Shown: positions 1 through 7,407 of the stretch, piece by piece | Layout of the letters: each line of letters begins with the position of its first letter | How positions within the stretch are numbered: position 1 is the first letter of the stretch | From: CAZBWP01 sp964630265 | Lineage (GTDB): Bacteria; Pseudomonadota; Alphaproteobacteria; Rhodospirillales; Defluviicoccaceae | DNA length: 20,877 nucleotides | Direction: 5' to 3' | Assembly: GCA_964630265.1 (NCBI GenBank) | Contig: CAZVRW010000059.1 | Location: forward strand, 1-20,877 | Program-made: the position numbers and the translations under genes | Notes under the pieces: generated by a model | Databases searched by the model: none | What the model was told of the DNA's origin: nothing | What the model saw: the letters and a program-made list of their open reading frames with translations, nothing else

Positions 1-70
1 GCGGCGCGTTGGGGCCGGAGAACGGGCACGACTTGCGCCGGCGGAAGAACGGGCGGCGGGTGGCGCTCAT
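1..70 (-). CDS. rpsR: 30S ribosomal protein S18, N-terminal part (cut by window edge)
   Basis: Reading the complement from position 70 gives MSATRRPFFRRRKSCPFSGP followed by NAP, which is the typical basic N-terminus of bacterial S18. S18 binds 16S rRNA in the small-subunit platform as a heterodimer with S6. Only the first 23 codons lie in the window; the rest runs off the left end. Its ATG overlaps the TGA of rpsF (ATGA, four bases), so the two genes should be translationally coupled, as expected for the conserved rpsF-rpsR pair. The open frame is too short for a length-filtered ORF search, but the match to S18 in this position leaves little doubt. Confidence 0.93.
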   Translation of the reverse strand, partial: MSATRRPFFRRRKSCPFSGPNAP

Positions 71-666
71 GCCTCGGCTCCTTCGCTCTCCGGTCGGCTG
101 CCGCCACGGCGGTCAGCGGTGTCGGCCGATCGTTCGCCACCGTTGGCTCGCTCGCCCCGATCACTTCCTCTGTCGCCGCCGCGGCCCTCGCGGAAGCCCT
201 CGCCGCCCCGGTCGCCGCCCCGATCACCGCCCCGATCACCGCCCCGATCACCGCCTCTGTCACCGCCGCGGCCCTCGCGGAAGCCCTCGCGGCCACGGCC
301 GTCCCGGCCTTCGCGGCGTCCGCCGCCCCGTTCGTCACGGCCGGACCGGCTCTGCATGATCGCCGACGGCCCCTCCTCCAGGGCATCGACCCGGATCGTC
401 AGGTAACGAAGGATGTCCTCGTTGATCCGCATCTGGCGCTCGAGTTCGTGCACCGCCGGCGCCGGGGCGTCGACGTTGAACAAAACGTAGTGGCCCTTCC
501 GGTTCTTTTTGATGCGATACGCGAAACTGCGCAGTCCCCAGTGTTCGCGTTTCTTGATTGCGCCTCCCTGGTCTTCGATCACCTTGGTGAACGCTTCGGC
601 CAAGCTTTCCACTTGCGGCCCGGAAATATCCGGCCGCGCAATAAACACGGTTTCGTAAAGCGGCAC
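67..666 (-). CDS. rpsF: 30S ribosomal protein S6 with long Gly/Arg/Asp-rich C-terminal tail
   Basis: S6 is a primary component of the small-subunit platform and dimerises with S18, whose gene follows immediately. The core (about residues 1-105) begins VPLYETVFIARPDIS when read from a GTG and contains the usual HWGLRSFAYRIKKNRKGHY block. I place the start at GTG 666: an ATG exists 15 bases upstream, but the GGAG at 676-679 sits 9 bases before the GTG, and family members normally begin with PLYET. The product is 199 residues, against about 95-150 for many S6 proteins. The extra length is a low-complexity tail rich in Gly, Arg, Asp and Glu (about residues 108-199) containing five GGDR units flanked by two EGFREGR blocks. 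Core identity is certain; the function of the tail is unknown. Confidence 0.95.
   Translation of the reverse strand: MPLYETVFIARPDISGPQVESLAEAFTKVIEDQGGAIKKREHWGLRSFAYRIKKNRKGHYVLFNVDAPAPAVHELERQMRINEDILRYLTIRVDALEEGPSAIMQSRSGRDERGGGRREGRDGRGREGFREGRGGDRGGDRGGDRGGDRGGDRGGEGFREGRGGDRGSDRGERANGGERSADTADRRGGSRPESEGAEA
169..290 (-). repeat. Nested tandem repeat within the rpsF tail
   Basis: A 35-base block at 169-203 recurs at 256-290 with one mismatch (175 versus 262), an offset of 87 bases. Between the copies are about four 12-base units of the form CACCGCCCCGAT, each encoding Gly-Gly-Asp-Arg on the minus strand. All units are multiples of three, so copy-number change would keep the reading frame. 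Confidence 0.9.
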
Positions 667-675
667 GCCTCGGGT

Positions 676-679
676 CTCC
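676..679 (-). promoter_or_regulatory. Shine-Dalgarno site that decides the rpsF start
   Basis: The complement reads GGAG nine bases before GTG 666. It lies inside the alternative upstream ATG-GAG codons, so it cannot serve that ATG and argues for the GTG start. The upstream ATG has only a weak GAGA-like site. Confidence 0.6.
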
Positions 680-695
680 ATTCGGCTTGTCTCAA

Positions 696-733
696 CCCGG
701 CCACCGGACCGGGCATAGCCGGCGCATGCCGGC
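696..733 (-). promoter_or_regulatory. Two adjacent hairpins in the rpsF leader
   Basis: Between the predicted promoter and the rpsF start the RNA can form two stems. One is GCCGGC-GCAT-GCCGGC (718-733, six base pairs, four-base loop). The other is CCCGG/CCGGG (696-700 with 709-713) around an eight-base loop. In several bacteria an S6:S18 binding motif in the rpsF leader allows autoregulation. These hairpins sit in the right place, but I cannot show that they match that motif. Confidence 0.4.
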
Positions 734-752
734 AGGAGATGGGAAGCCGCGC

Positions 753-780
753 ACTATACACGTGCGCCCCCGCCGTGCAA
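753..780 (-). promoter_or_regulatory. Sigma70-type promoter for rpsF-rpsR
   Basis: On the minus strand TTGCAC (780-775) is followed after 16 bases by TATAGT (758-753), four of six and five of six matches to the consensus boxes. Transcription would begin near position 746, leaving a leader of about 80 bases before rpsF. A second TTGCAC (788-783) is too far from the -10 box. Confidence 0.65.
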
Positions 781-862
781 CCGTGCAAGCGCGTTCCGAC
801 TTGCGCCGCCGGGATCGGATGGGTAGAGCGAGGCTGTTGTTGCCGTTTCTGGACATCGCCCC

Positions 863-3073
863 GTGATCGAGCCGCGCCGCAACCCCCCGCCTGCGCCGGC
901 CGCGGCCGTCGGCCTCGAGGCGCGGCTGCTGGCCGAAGCGGTGCGGCTGCTCGAACAATTGCGCGGTGCCGTGTTCGATGCGCCCGCCGCCGCGGCCGCC
1001 GCGCGCGCCGGCGGTGGTGACTTCGAGACGCGGATCTGCACCCGGGCGGCGGCGCTGCCGGTCGCGGCGGAACTGGCCGAGGCGCTCGGCCGCGTGCGCG
1101 GCGCCATTCGGCTCGCCATCGCCGTGGCGCTGGCCGTCGGTGCCCTCGCCGGTGCGACGACGGCGCGGGTCGCTCTCGATGCCTCGCCGGTCAATGTCTA
1201 TTGGGCGCTGCTCAGCCTGCTCGGGGTGCAGCTGCTGGCGCTGGTCGGCTGGCTGGTGTTCGCCGTCGGTCGTGGCGGGCCCGCCGCGACGGGAGCGATC
1301 GGCGGCGCCGTGCTGGCCCTCGGTCGCCGCTTCGCCGCCTGGGGACGACGCGGCGCCGTCGATGCCGCGGCGGCGCGCGCCGTCGCCGCCATGCTGACCG
1401 AAGGCGGCATCGCCCGCGCCGCGCTCGGTGGTGTCAGTCACGGGGTCTGGCTCGCCTTCCTGCTCGCGGCCCTGATCGTCGTCGTCGTCCGCCTCGCCAC
1501 CCTGGATTTCGTTTTCGTCTGGGAGACGACGATCCTCGCGCCGCCGGACTACATCGCCTTGACCCGCGCCCTCGCCGTGCTGCCGGAGGCACTCGGCTTC
1601 GCCACGCCGACCGTCGACGAGATTGCCGCGAGCCGCCGTCTCGGGACCGAGATCCCGCCGGCGACGGCCCGCGCCGCCTGGTCCGGCTTCATCATCGGCT
1701 GCCTCGTCGCCTACGGCCTGGTGCCGCGCGCCTTGGCCCTCGTCGCCTGCCTCATCGGCTGGCGGCGGGCGCGGGCGCGCTGGCGGCTGGACACCGCCCA
1801 CGTCGGCTATGCCGTGCTCCGACCGCGGCTGCTGCCGACGGCGCGGACCGACGGCATCGTCGATCCGGCCCCGCCGGCGCCGGCGCCGTCGGCGCCGCGT
1901 CCTGCCGAGCCGGAACCGGCGCTCCAACCCGCCGGCCCGGTGTTCGCGGGCGACGGTCCCATCGGCATCGTCGGCCTGGAGATCGAGCCGCCCGCCGCCG
2001 GCTGGCCGCCGCCGGTGCCGGGCGTCGACTGGCGGGATTTCGGCCTCGCCGACGACCGTGGCGGCCGGCATCAGGCGATCGCGGCGGCCGGCACCGCCCT
2101 GCCGCCGCCGCGCGGCGTGCTGGTGGTGTGCGACTTGGCAGCCACCCCCGACCGCGGCGCCGGCGCCTGGATCCGCGCGCTCGGCACGGCGATCAGCGCG
2201 CCCGTCGCCCTGCTGCTCACGGGTGGCGACCGCCTGCGCCGGCGCGCCCTCGCGGCGACGGTGGATCAGCGCATTGCCGACTGGCGCCGCCTCGCCGCAG
2301 CCGCCGGCCTCGCCGGCCGGCGCGTCCTCGAGGCGGATCTCGATCATCTCACCGAGGCCGCCGCCGCGCGCTTGTCCGGGGCACTCGGTGTCGACGCCGG
2401 CGCGCCCGTGGCGGCGCCGGCGCTGGCGGACGCTTTCGACCTCATCGTCGCCCATGCCGGTCGTTGGCAGGGCCCGCCGTCGGAGGCCGCGCGCGCCGAC
2501 CTGCAACTCGCCATCGCCCGCCTCTATCGGACCGCCAGCCGCCGCTGGCTGGCCCGACTGGGCCTTCCCGAGTCACCCGAGCCACCGCGCCTGGAGAGCC
2601 TCCGCGACGGTGCCAGACACCTGGTCGACCTGCTGCCGGCACGGCTCCGCGCCAACCCGCGCTGGCTCGCCGCCGGCGCCGCCGCCGGCGCGCTCGGCTG
2701 CGTCGCCGCCGCGCTGCTGGCAACCCCGGTCGCCATCGCGGCGATGCCGGCCTGGGCCGGGCTCGGCGCGGTGGTCGCCGCGGTGCTGGGACCGCGCGAC
2801 GGTGAGGTGGCGGACGACCCCGCGCCGCCGCAGCGGGACATCGGCGAAGCCGTGGCCGCCGCCGCCCTGTTCGCCCTCGTCCTGCATCTGCAAGGCCGCC
2901 CCGAGGGCAGCATCACGCGGCTGCTGGATCGGGCGCTGCCGGAGTCGGCGGCGCCGGTGCTGGCGGACGCGGCGGCCGCCGCCGCCTGGCTCGCCGCCGT
3001 CGACCAGCGCCTCGCCGCCGCCCTGGCGGCCGAAGCGGACGCCGGCGAGGGCGCCGGTGGGGGCGAGACCTGA
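863..3073 (+). CDS. DUF2868 membrane protein, partner of the adjacent GTPase
   Basis: A 736-residue protein of unknown function. The N-terminal half has likely membrane segments near residues 83-100, 111-135, 194-215 and 273-300. It carries family-typical blocks: NVYWALLSLLGVQLLALVGW, then WETTILAPPDY, then ALAVLPEALGF and YGLVPRALAL. A Pro/Ala-rich linker (about 330-350) leads to a soluble region of about 250 residues, and another hydrophobic pair lies near 600-645. The start is a GTG preceded by a weak GGA. The stop TGA overlaps the ATG of the next gene by one base, and DUF2868 genes are known neighbours of DUF3482 GTPase genes, so the two products probably act together at the inner membrane. 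Alanine content is extreme, in line with the GC-rich codon use here. The family call is from recalled sequence patterns; no function is established. Confidence 0.85.
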   Translation: MIEPRRNPPPAPAAAVGLEARLLAEAVRLLEQLRGAVFDAPAAAAAARAGGGDFETRICTRAAALPVAAELAEALGRVRGAIRLAIAVALAVGALAGATTARVALDASPVNVYWALLSLLGVQLLALVGWLVFAVGRGGPAATGAIGGAVLALGRRFAAWGRRGAVDAAAARAVAAMLTEGGIARAALGGVSHGVWLAFLLAALIVVVVRLATLDFVFVWETTILAPPDYIALTRALAVLPEALGFATPTVDEIAASRRLGTEIPPATARAAWSGFIIGCLVAYGLVPRALALVACLIGWRRARARWRLDTAHVGYAVLRPRLLPTARTDGIVDPAPPAPAPSAPRPAEPEPALQPAGPVFAGDGPIGIVGLEIEPPAAGWPPPVPGVDWRDFGLADDRGGRHQAIAAAGTALPPPRGVLVVCDLAATPDRGAGAWIRALGTAISAPVALLLTGGDRLRRRALAATVDQRIADWRRLAAAAGLAGRRVLEADLDHLTEAAAARLSGALGVDAGAPVAAPALADAFDLIVAHAGRWQGPPSEAARADLQLAIARLYRTASRRWLARLGLPESPEPPRLESLRDGARHLVDLLPARLRANPRWLAAGAAAGALGCVAAALLATPVAIAAMPAWAGLGAVVAAVLGPRDGEVADDPAPPQRDIGEAVAAAALFALVLHLQGRPEGSITRLLDRALPESAAPVLADAAAAAAWLAAVDQRLAAALAAEADAGEGAGGGET

Positions 3074-4491
3074 TGCGCCCGCTCGCCGTCGTCGTCGTCG
3101 GCCACACCAACACCGGCAAGACGTCGCTGATGCGCACCCTGATCCGCGACGTCGGTTTCGGCGAGGTCTCCGACCGGCCGGCCACCACCCGCCACGTGGA
3201 GGGGGCCTCGCTGCTGGTCGGCGACACGCCATTGCTGACCCTATACGACACGCCGGGGCTCGAGGATTCCATCGGCCTGCTGGAACACCTGGACGGACTG
3301 CGCACCGATCGGGAGACCGCCTGGGTCGACGTCGTCGCGGCCTTCCTGGAGAGCCCGGCGGCGCACGGCCGCTTCGAGCAGGAGGCGAAGGCGCTGCGCC
3401 AGGTGCTGGCCGGCGACGCCGCCCTCTATGTCATCGACGCGCGCGATCGCGTGCTCGGCAAGTATCGGGACGAGCTGGAGATTCTCGGCCGCTGCGCTCG
3501 CCCGGTGGTGCCGGTGCTGAACTTCGTCGCCAGCCCGGACGCGCGCATCAACGACTGGCGGGCGGCCCTCACGCGGGTCAACATGCATGCCATCGTCGTC
3601 TTCGACACGGTGGCCGTCGACGCCGACTCAGAACGCCGCCTGTTCGAAGCGTTGCGCACCCTGCTCGAGCCGTTCCGCGCGACGCTGGACCTGCTGATCG
3701 CCGAGCGGGCGCGGCTGCGGACGACGCTGATCCGCAGCGCCGCCGAGGTGGTCGCCGACCTGCTCGTCGACGTTGCCGCATACACGGTGACGGTGCCGGA
3801 GCACGGCGAGGTGGCGGCGGCGGAAGCCGCCTTGCGCCAGGTCGTGCGGCAGCGCGAACAGGCCTGTGTCGACACCCTGCTCGCGCTGTTCCGTTTCCGC
3901 GCCGAGGACCACGACGGCGATGCCCTGCCGCTGGAGAACGGCCAGTGGGGGCTCGACCTGTTCAATCCGGAATCGTTGAAGCGGTTCGGCGTCCGGGCCG
4001 GCGGCGGTGCCGCGGCGGGCGGCCTCGCCGGCCTCGCCGTCGATGCGATGACCGGTGGCCTGTCCCTGGGCGCGGCGGCGGCGCTGGGGGCCACCGCCGG
4101 CGCCCTGTGGAGCAGTTTCGAGACGCATGGCCGCCGCGTCGCCGACCTGCTCCGCGGCTACACCGAGTTGCGCGTCGCGCCCGCCACCTTGCGGCTGCTC
4201 GCGGTCCGACAGATCGCGCTAGTCCAGGCGCTGCTGCACCGCGGTCATGCCAGCCAGGCGCGCATCCGCGCGGAACCGACGGCCACGGCCACGGCCACGG
4301 CCCTCGGCACCTGGGCCGAGGGCAAGCTGCCCGACGCCCTGGCCGAGGCCCGCTTCCATGCCGAATGGTCGCGACTGCATCGCGTCGGCCCCGGCCAGCA
4401 CCAACCCATGCGGGACGATCCAGAGCGGGCCGTCGCCCGCGACGCCGTGGCGCACGCCGTCGCCGCCGCCTTGACCGAAGGGTCTGTCTGA
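3073..4491 (+). CDS. Era/YlqF-like GTPase with DUF3482 C-terminal domain
   Basis: A 472-residue protein. The GTPase domain occupies about residues 1-175. The P-loop is GHTNTGKTS (10-18), threonines at 38-39 suit switch I, and DTPG (59-62) is the G3 motif. The usual NKxD base-recognition motif is not obvious; VLNFVAS near residue 150 stands at that place. The DUF3482 part follows. It contains a glycine/alanine-zipper stretch (about 310-350) that could insert into or lie on a membrane, and near 403-410 a run of Thr-Ala dipeptides encoded by a six-base tandem repeat. The TGATG junction with the upstream DUF2868 gene points to translational coupling. The molecular role is unknown; a membrane-associated GTPase switch is the reasonable inference. 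Confidence 0.88.
   Translation: MRPLAVVVVGHTNTGKTSLMRTLIRDVGFGEVSDRPATTRHVEGASLLVGDTPLLTLYDTPGLEDSIGLLEHLDGLRTDRETAWVDVVAAFLESPAAHGRFEQEAKALRQVLAGDAALYVIDARDRVLGKYRDELEILGRCARPVVPVLNFVASPDARINDWRAALTRVNMHAIVVFDTVAVDADSERRLFEALRTLLEPFRATLDLLIAERARLRTTLIRSAAEVVADLLVDVAAYTVTVPEHGEVAAAEAALRQVVRQREQACVDTLLALFRFRAEDHDGDALPLENGQWGLDLFNPESLKRFGVRAGGGAAAGGLAGLAVDAMTGGLSLGAAAALGATAGALWSSFETHGRRVADLLRGYTELRVAPATLRLLAVRQIALVQALLHRGHASQARIRAEPTATATATALGTWAEGKLPDALAEARFHAEWSRLHRVGPGQHQPMRDDPERAVARDAVAHAVAAALTEGSV
4279..4302 (+). repeat. Short tandem repeat (ACGGCC)x4 inside the GTPase gene
   Basis: Four exact copies of ACGGCC encode Thr-Ala four times. The unit is a multiple of three, so slippage would lengthen or shorten the protein without a frameshift. 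Confidence 0.9.
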
Positions 4492-4513
4492 TGGCTGGAA
4501 CGGGCGCACCGCC

Positions 4514-5449
4514 ATGATCGATCCCCGCGCCGAATATCTCACGGTGCGCGAGTTGGCGGCGCTGCTGAGGATCAAGGAGCGCGCCGTCTACGCCATGGCC
4601 GCCGCCGGCGACATCCCCTGCAGCCGCGCCACCGGCAAGCTCTTGTTCCCGCGTGCCGCCGTCGATGCGTGGCTGGCCCGGCACAGCACCGGGCCGCTCG
4701 CCGCCCCGCGCCCAAACGCCGCGCCGGCGGTTGTCGCCGGCAGTCACGATCCGTTGCTGGAGTGGGCGCTCAGGGAATCCCGTGCCGGGCTCGCCACCTT
4801 CTTCGACGGCAGCCTCGACGGCCTGGCGCGGCTGGGGTCGGGACAGGCGGTCGCCGCCGGCGTCCATCTGCCCGAACCGGCGCCCGAACCGGCGACCGCG
4901 GCCGAGCCCGACGACTGGAACGTGCGGGACGGCTGGAACGTGCGGCATGTGCGCGATGCCCTGCCGGCCGCCCCGGTCGTCGTCCTGGAATGGGCACGGC
5001 GCGAGCGCGGCCTCATCGTCGCCGCCGACAATCCGCTCTCCGTGCAGGGCCTCGCCGACCTCGCCGGCCGCCGCGTCATGCCGCGCCAGATCGAGGCCGG
5101 CAGTCAGCAGCTCCTTCTCGACCTGTTGCCCCGGGCGGGGCTCCGGGAGACCGACCTCATTCTCCTCGACCCGCCGGCACGCAGCGAACTCGACGTGGCC
5201 CTCGCCCTTGCCGATGGCCGCGCCGACGCCGGCTTCGGGCTGCTTGGCCTCGCCCGCGCCTTCCGGCTCGCCTTCGTGCCGGTCTGCCGCGAGCGGTACG
5301 ACTTGGTGGTCGTCCGCCGCGCCTATTTCGAGCCGCCGTGGCAGACATTCCTCACCTTCTGTCGCGGTCCGGCCTTCGCCCAGAAGGCGGCCGAGATCGG
5401 CGGATACGACTTGTCAGGCTTCGGCCGGGTCCACTACAACGGCGGCTGA
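4514..5449 (+). CDS. Excisionase-type HTH plus PBP-like ligand domain regulator (probable molybdate/tungstate sensor)
   Basis: A 311-residue two-domain protein. Residues 7-56 form an excisionase/MerR-like winged helix (YLTVRELAALLRIKERAVYAM, ending FPRAAVDAWLARH). Residues of about 90-285 match the periplasmic-binding-like domain of the PF12727 type, with ERGLIVAADNPLSVQGL, RQIEAGSQQLLLDLL, GRADAGFGLLGLA and ERYDLVV. Proteins of this build are commonly found beside molybdate or tungstate transport genes, and here Mop and TupABC follow, so oxyanion-dependent control of that locus is inferred. It starts 22 bases after the GTPase stop and is on the same strand, so it may share that transcript. 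Odd: residues 135-144 contain a duplicated WNVR block. There is no signal peptide, so the ligand domain is cytoplasmic. Confidence 0.82.
   Translation: MIDPRAEYLTVRELAALLRIKERAVYAMAAAGDIPCSRATGKLLFPRAAVDAWLARHSTGPLAAPRPNAAPAVVAGSHDPLLEWALRESRAGLATFFDGSLDGLARLGSGQAVAAGVHLPEPAPEPATAAEPDDWNVRDGWNVRHVRDALPAAPVVVLEWARRERGLIVAADNPLSVQGLADLAGRRVMPRQIEAGSQQLLLDLLPRAGLRETDLILLDPPARSELDVALALADGRADAGFGLLGLARAFRLAFVPVCRERYDLVVVRRAYFEPPWQTFLTFCRGPAFAQKAAEIGGYDLSGFGRVHYNGG
4914..4946 (+). repeat. Direct duplication in the PBP-like domain
   Basis: The 13-base stretch TGGAACGTGCGGG/C recurs 18 bases later, giving protein WNVRDGWNVR. Relatives usually have a single N-V-R/P-Y block at this place (recalled pattern), so one copy looks like a recent in-frame insertion. 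Confidence 0.6.
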
Positions 5450-5494
5450 CGGCACGATCCGCCATGACCCTTTCCAGCCCAGGGAGGCAGGACG

Positions 5495-5704
5495 ATGATG
5501 AAGATCAGCGCGCGCAACGTGATCAAGGGTAAGGTCTCCGAGCTCAAGACCGGCCCCATCGCCGCCCAGGTGCGGGTCGACATCGGCGGCGGCAATTCCA
5601 TCACCTCGGTGGTGACCGCCAACGCCATCGCGGAGCTGGGCATCAGCGAAGGCGCCGAGGTGTCGGTGGTCATCAAGGCGAGCGACGTCCTGCTCGCCGT
5701 GTGA
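5495..5704 (+). CDS. mop: Single-domain molbindin (Mop/TOBE) protein
   Basis: A 69-residue protein made of one Mop domain. It has the family opening MKISARNVIKGKVSELKTG, then a VRVDIGGGNSITSVVT block and the closing SVVIKASDVLLAV. Such molbindins assemble into oligomers that bind molybdate or tungstate at subunit interfaces and buffer the cytoplasmic oxyanion pool. GGGAGG at 5482-5487 lies 7 bases before the first of two ATGs (5495 and 5498); either could be used and the products differ by one Met. The gene follows the HTH/PBP regulator by 45 bases and faces the tup importer genes, which fits an oxyanion-handling locus. Identification is secure; which oxyanion it prefers is not visible. Confidence 0.95.
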   Translation: MMKISARNVIKGKVSELKTGPIAAQVRVDIGGGNSITSVVTANAIAELGISEGAEVSVVIKASDVLLAV

Positions 5705-5713
5705 GGCACCGAA

Positions 5714-5748
5714 CGGCTGACCCCACGCCTCGGCACGGAGGTCAGCCG
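5714..5748. terminator. Inverted repeat between convergent mop and tupA
   Basis: CGGCTGACC (5714-5722) pairs with GGTCAGCCG (5740-5748), nine base pairs around a 17-base loop, 10 bases after the mop stop and 28 bases past the tupA stop. There is no T run on either side, so it is a candidate bidirectional terminator only. Confidence 0.4.
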
Positions 5749-5775
5749 CCAAGCGATCGTCGATCGGCCCGCCGG

Positions 5776-6651
5776 TCAGGTGCCGGTTTCGTCGGTTCGC
5801 GGCGCGGCGTTGGGAAAGAACAACCGCTCGCCCGCGACGGTGAAGGAGGCGATGGCTGCCTGCCCCGCGTCCGAGAGCAGCCAATCGATGAAGGCCTGCC
5901 CGTCGGCGGCCTTGACGTGCGGGTGCTTTTCCGGGTTGACCAGGATCACGCCGTACTGGTTAAACAGCGTCTCGTCGCCCTCCACGGCAATCTGGAAGTC
6001 GCCCTTGTTGCCGAAGGCGATCCAGGTGGCGCGATCGGTCAAGGCATAGGCGTCCATGCCGACGGCGACGTTCAGCGTCGCCCCCATGCCGGAGCCGGTC
6101 TCCCGGTACCAGGTGCCGCTGGCCTGGGTCGGATCGACGCCGGCCAGCGCCCACAGCGCCAGCTCTTTCTTATGGGTGCCGGACTCGTCACCGCGCGAGG
6201 CGAACGGGGCTTTCGTCGCGGCGATCTTGGCGAACGCGGCGACGACATCGGTCGTGCCGCCGATGGCGGCCGGATCGCCGGCCGGCCCGATGACGACGAA
6301 GTCGTTGTACATCAGGTCGAAACGTTCGACGCCGAAGCCGTCGGCAACGAACCGTTCCTCGGCTGCCCTGGCGTGGACGAGCAGCACGTCGCCGTCCCCG
6401 TTGCGGGCGTTTTTCAGCGCCTGCCCGGTGCCGACGGCGACGACACGCACCGCGATCCCGGTCGCTTGCGTGAACATTGGCAGGATGTGGTCGAGCAGGC
6501 CGGAATTCTGCGTGGACGTCGTCGACTGGACGATGATGAAGCGATCGGCGGCCTGGACGGAGCCGATGGCCGATACCAGGACGAGGACGGCGGCGCACAG
6601 CAGCCTATGCAACTGGGTTTTTGCTTTCCTCCGTTCTTTGAGACCAGTCAC
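5776..6651 (-). CDS. tupA: Tungstate ABC transporter substrate-binding protein
   Basis: A 291-residue periplasmic binding protein. A basic start and a hydrophobic stretch (about 16-33) end at SVQA-A, a good signal peptidase I site near residue 34. The mature part begins DRFIIVQSTTSTQNSGLLDH, the serine/threonine-rich anion-binding segment typical of TupA, followed by GTGQALKNARNGDGDVLLVH and an RGDESGTHKKE block. TupA proteins deliver tungstate, more weakly molybdate, to TupBC. Its GTG start overlaps the tupC stop by four bases (GTGA), so the order of translation is B, C, A. A GGAGG lies inside the first codons, so a later TTG (codon 14) is possible but too far from it to prefer. Preference for tungstate over molybdate is a family inference. 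Confidence 0.93.
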   Translation of the reverse strand: MTGLKERRKAKTQLHRLLCAAVLVLVSAIGSVQAADRFIIVQSTTSTQNSGLLDHILPMFTQATGIAVRVVAVGTGQALKNARNGDGDVLLVHARAAEERFVADGFGVERFDLMYNDFVVIGPAGDPAAIGGTTDVVAAFAKIAATKAPFASRGDESGTHKKELALWALAGVDPTQASGTWYRETGSGMGATLNVAVGMDAYALTDRATWIAFGNKGDFQIAVEGDETLFNQYGVILVNPEKHPHVKAADGQAFIDWLLSDAGQAAIASFTVAGERLFFPNAAPRTDETGT

Positions 6652-7400
6652 AAGACGATGCGACCGTGGATGAAATCGCCGGCGAGGTGGCTCTTCGGTC
6701 CGGCGAAGAACCGGTCGGCCGGGCTGCGTTCGACCAGGCGGCCGTGGTGCAGGAACACCACCTCATCGGCGAGGCGCCGGGCTTGGCCGATGTCGTGGGT
6801 GACGAAGACGATCTTGGTGCCGCGGTCGCGGGCGTCGCACACCAGGGTTTCGATGGCCAGCGTCGAGGCCGGATCCAGGCTCGACGTCGGTTCGTCCAGC
6901 AGCAGCACCTCGGGCTCGGTGGCCAGCGCCCGGGCGATGGCGAGGCGCTGTTGCTCGCCGCCGGAGAGCACCCGCGCCGGCGAACCGGCGAGGCGTTCGA
7001 GCCCGGCACCGGCCAGCGCCGCTTGGGCGCGCGGGCCGCGTGCGGCGCGCGCAACGCCGGCCGCGCGCAATGCGTAACGCACGTTCTCCAGCACCGACCG
7101 GTGCAGCATCACCGGCTTCTGGAACACGAACCCCAGCTTCGCCGCCCGCCGTCGGTCGGGCGGCCGCCCGGCCCAGGTGACGGTGCCCGCTTCGGACGGC
7201 ACCAGGCCCGCCAGGACGCGCAGCAGCAGGCTCTTTCCGGCGCCGTTCGGCCCCAGCAGCACCGTGACGGCGTCGCCGTCCAGGTCCAAGTCGACACCGT
7301 CCAGCAGCGTCCGGCCGCCGCCGCTGACGCGCAGCCCCCGGCCGACCAACGGCAGCACCTGCCGCACCGCCGGCGCGAGGAACGTCTCGTCGCGCGGCAT
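6648..7400 (-). CDS. tupC: Tungstate ABC transporter ATP-binding protein
   Basis: A 250-residue ABC ATPase. Walker A is GPNGAGKS (50-57), the Q-loop glutamine is in FQKPVML (94), the signature is LSGGEQQR (145-152), Walker B is VLLLDE (165-170) and the switch histidine is in VTHD (202). I start it at ATG 7400 rather than at the further-upstream in-frame start at 7496: GAGGTG overlapping the tupB stop lies 6-7 bases before this ATG, and the extra 32 codons would lie inside tupB and are not family-like. No C-terminal TOBE domain is present, as in TupC and unlike ModC; the separate Mop protein across the junction supplies an oxyanion-binding domain of that type. It should bind the cytoplasmic side of TupB. 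Confidence 0.93.
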   Translation of the reverse strand: MPRDETFLAPAVRQVLPLVGRGLRVSGGGRTLLDGVDLDLDGDAVTVLLGPNGAGKSLLLRVLAGLVPSEAGTVTWAGRPPDRRRAAKLGFVFQKPVMLHRSVLENVRYALRAAGVARAARGPRAQAALAGAGLERLAGSPARVLSGGEQQRLAIARALATEPEVLLLDEPTSSLDPASTLAIETLVCDARDRGTKIVFVTHDIGQARRLADEVVFLHHGRLVERSPADRFFAGPKSHLAGDFIHGRIVL

Positions 7401-7407
7401 GTCCACC

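Noticed and set aside
169..290. CRISPR-like array in the regularly spaced 12-base units near the left end
   Set aside because: The units are contiguous, without spacers, and encode a repetitive protein tail in frame with S6.
808..836. TTGCGC...TAGAGC as a promoter for the DUF2868 gene
   Set aside because: Each box matches the consensus at only about half the positions; not better than chance in this sequence.
692..2506. 604-codon open frame on the minus strand opposite the DUF2868 gene
   Set aside because: Arg/Gly/Asp-rich low-complexity product with no family features; the plus strand has family blocks and membrane segments. Long antisense frames are expected at this GC content.
1623..4517. 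964-codon plus-strand frame overlapping DUF2868 and GTPase genes
   Set aside because: Pro/Arg/Ser-rich frameshifted reading of two well-supported genes; no domain.
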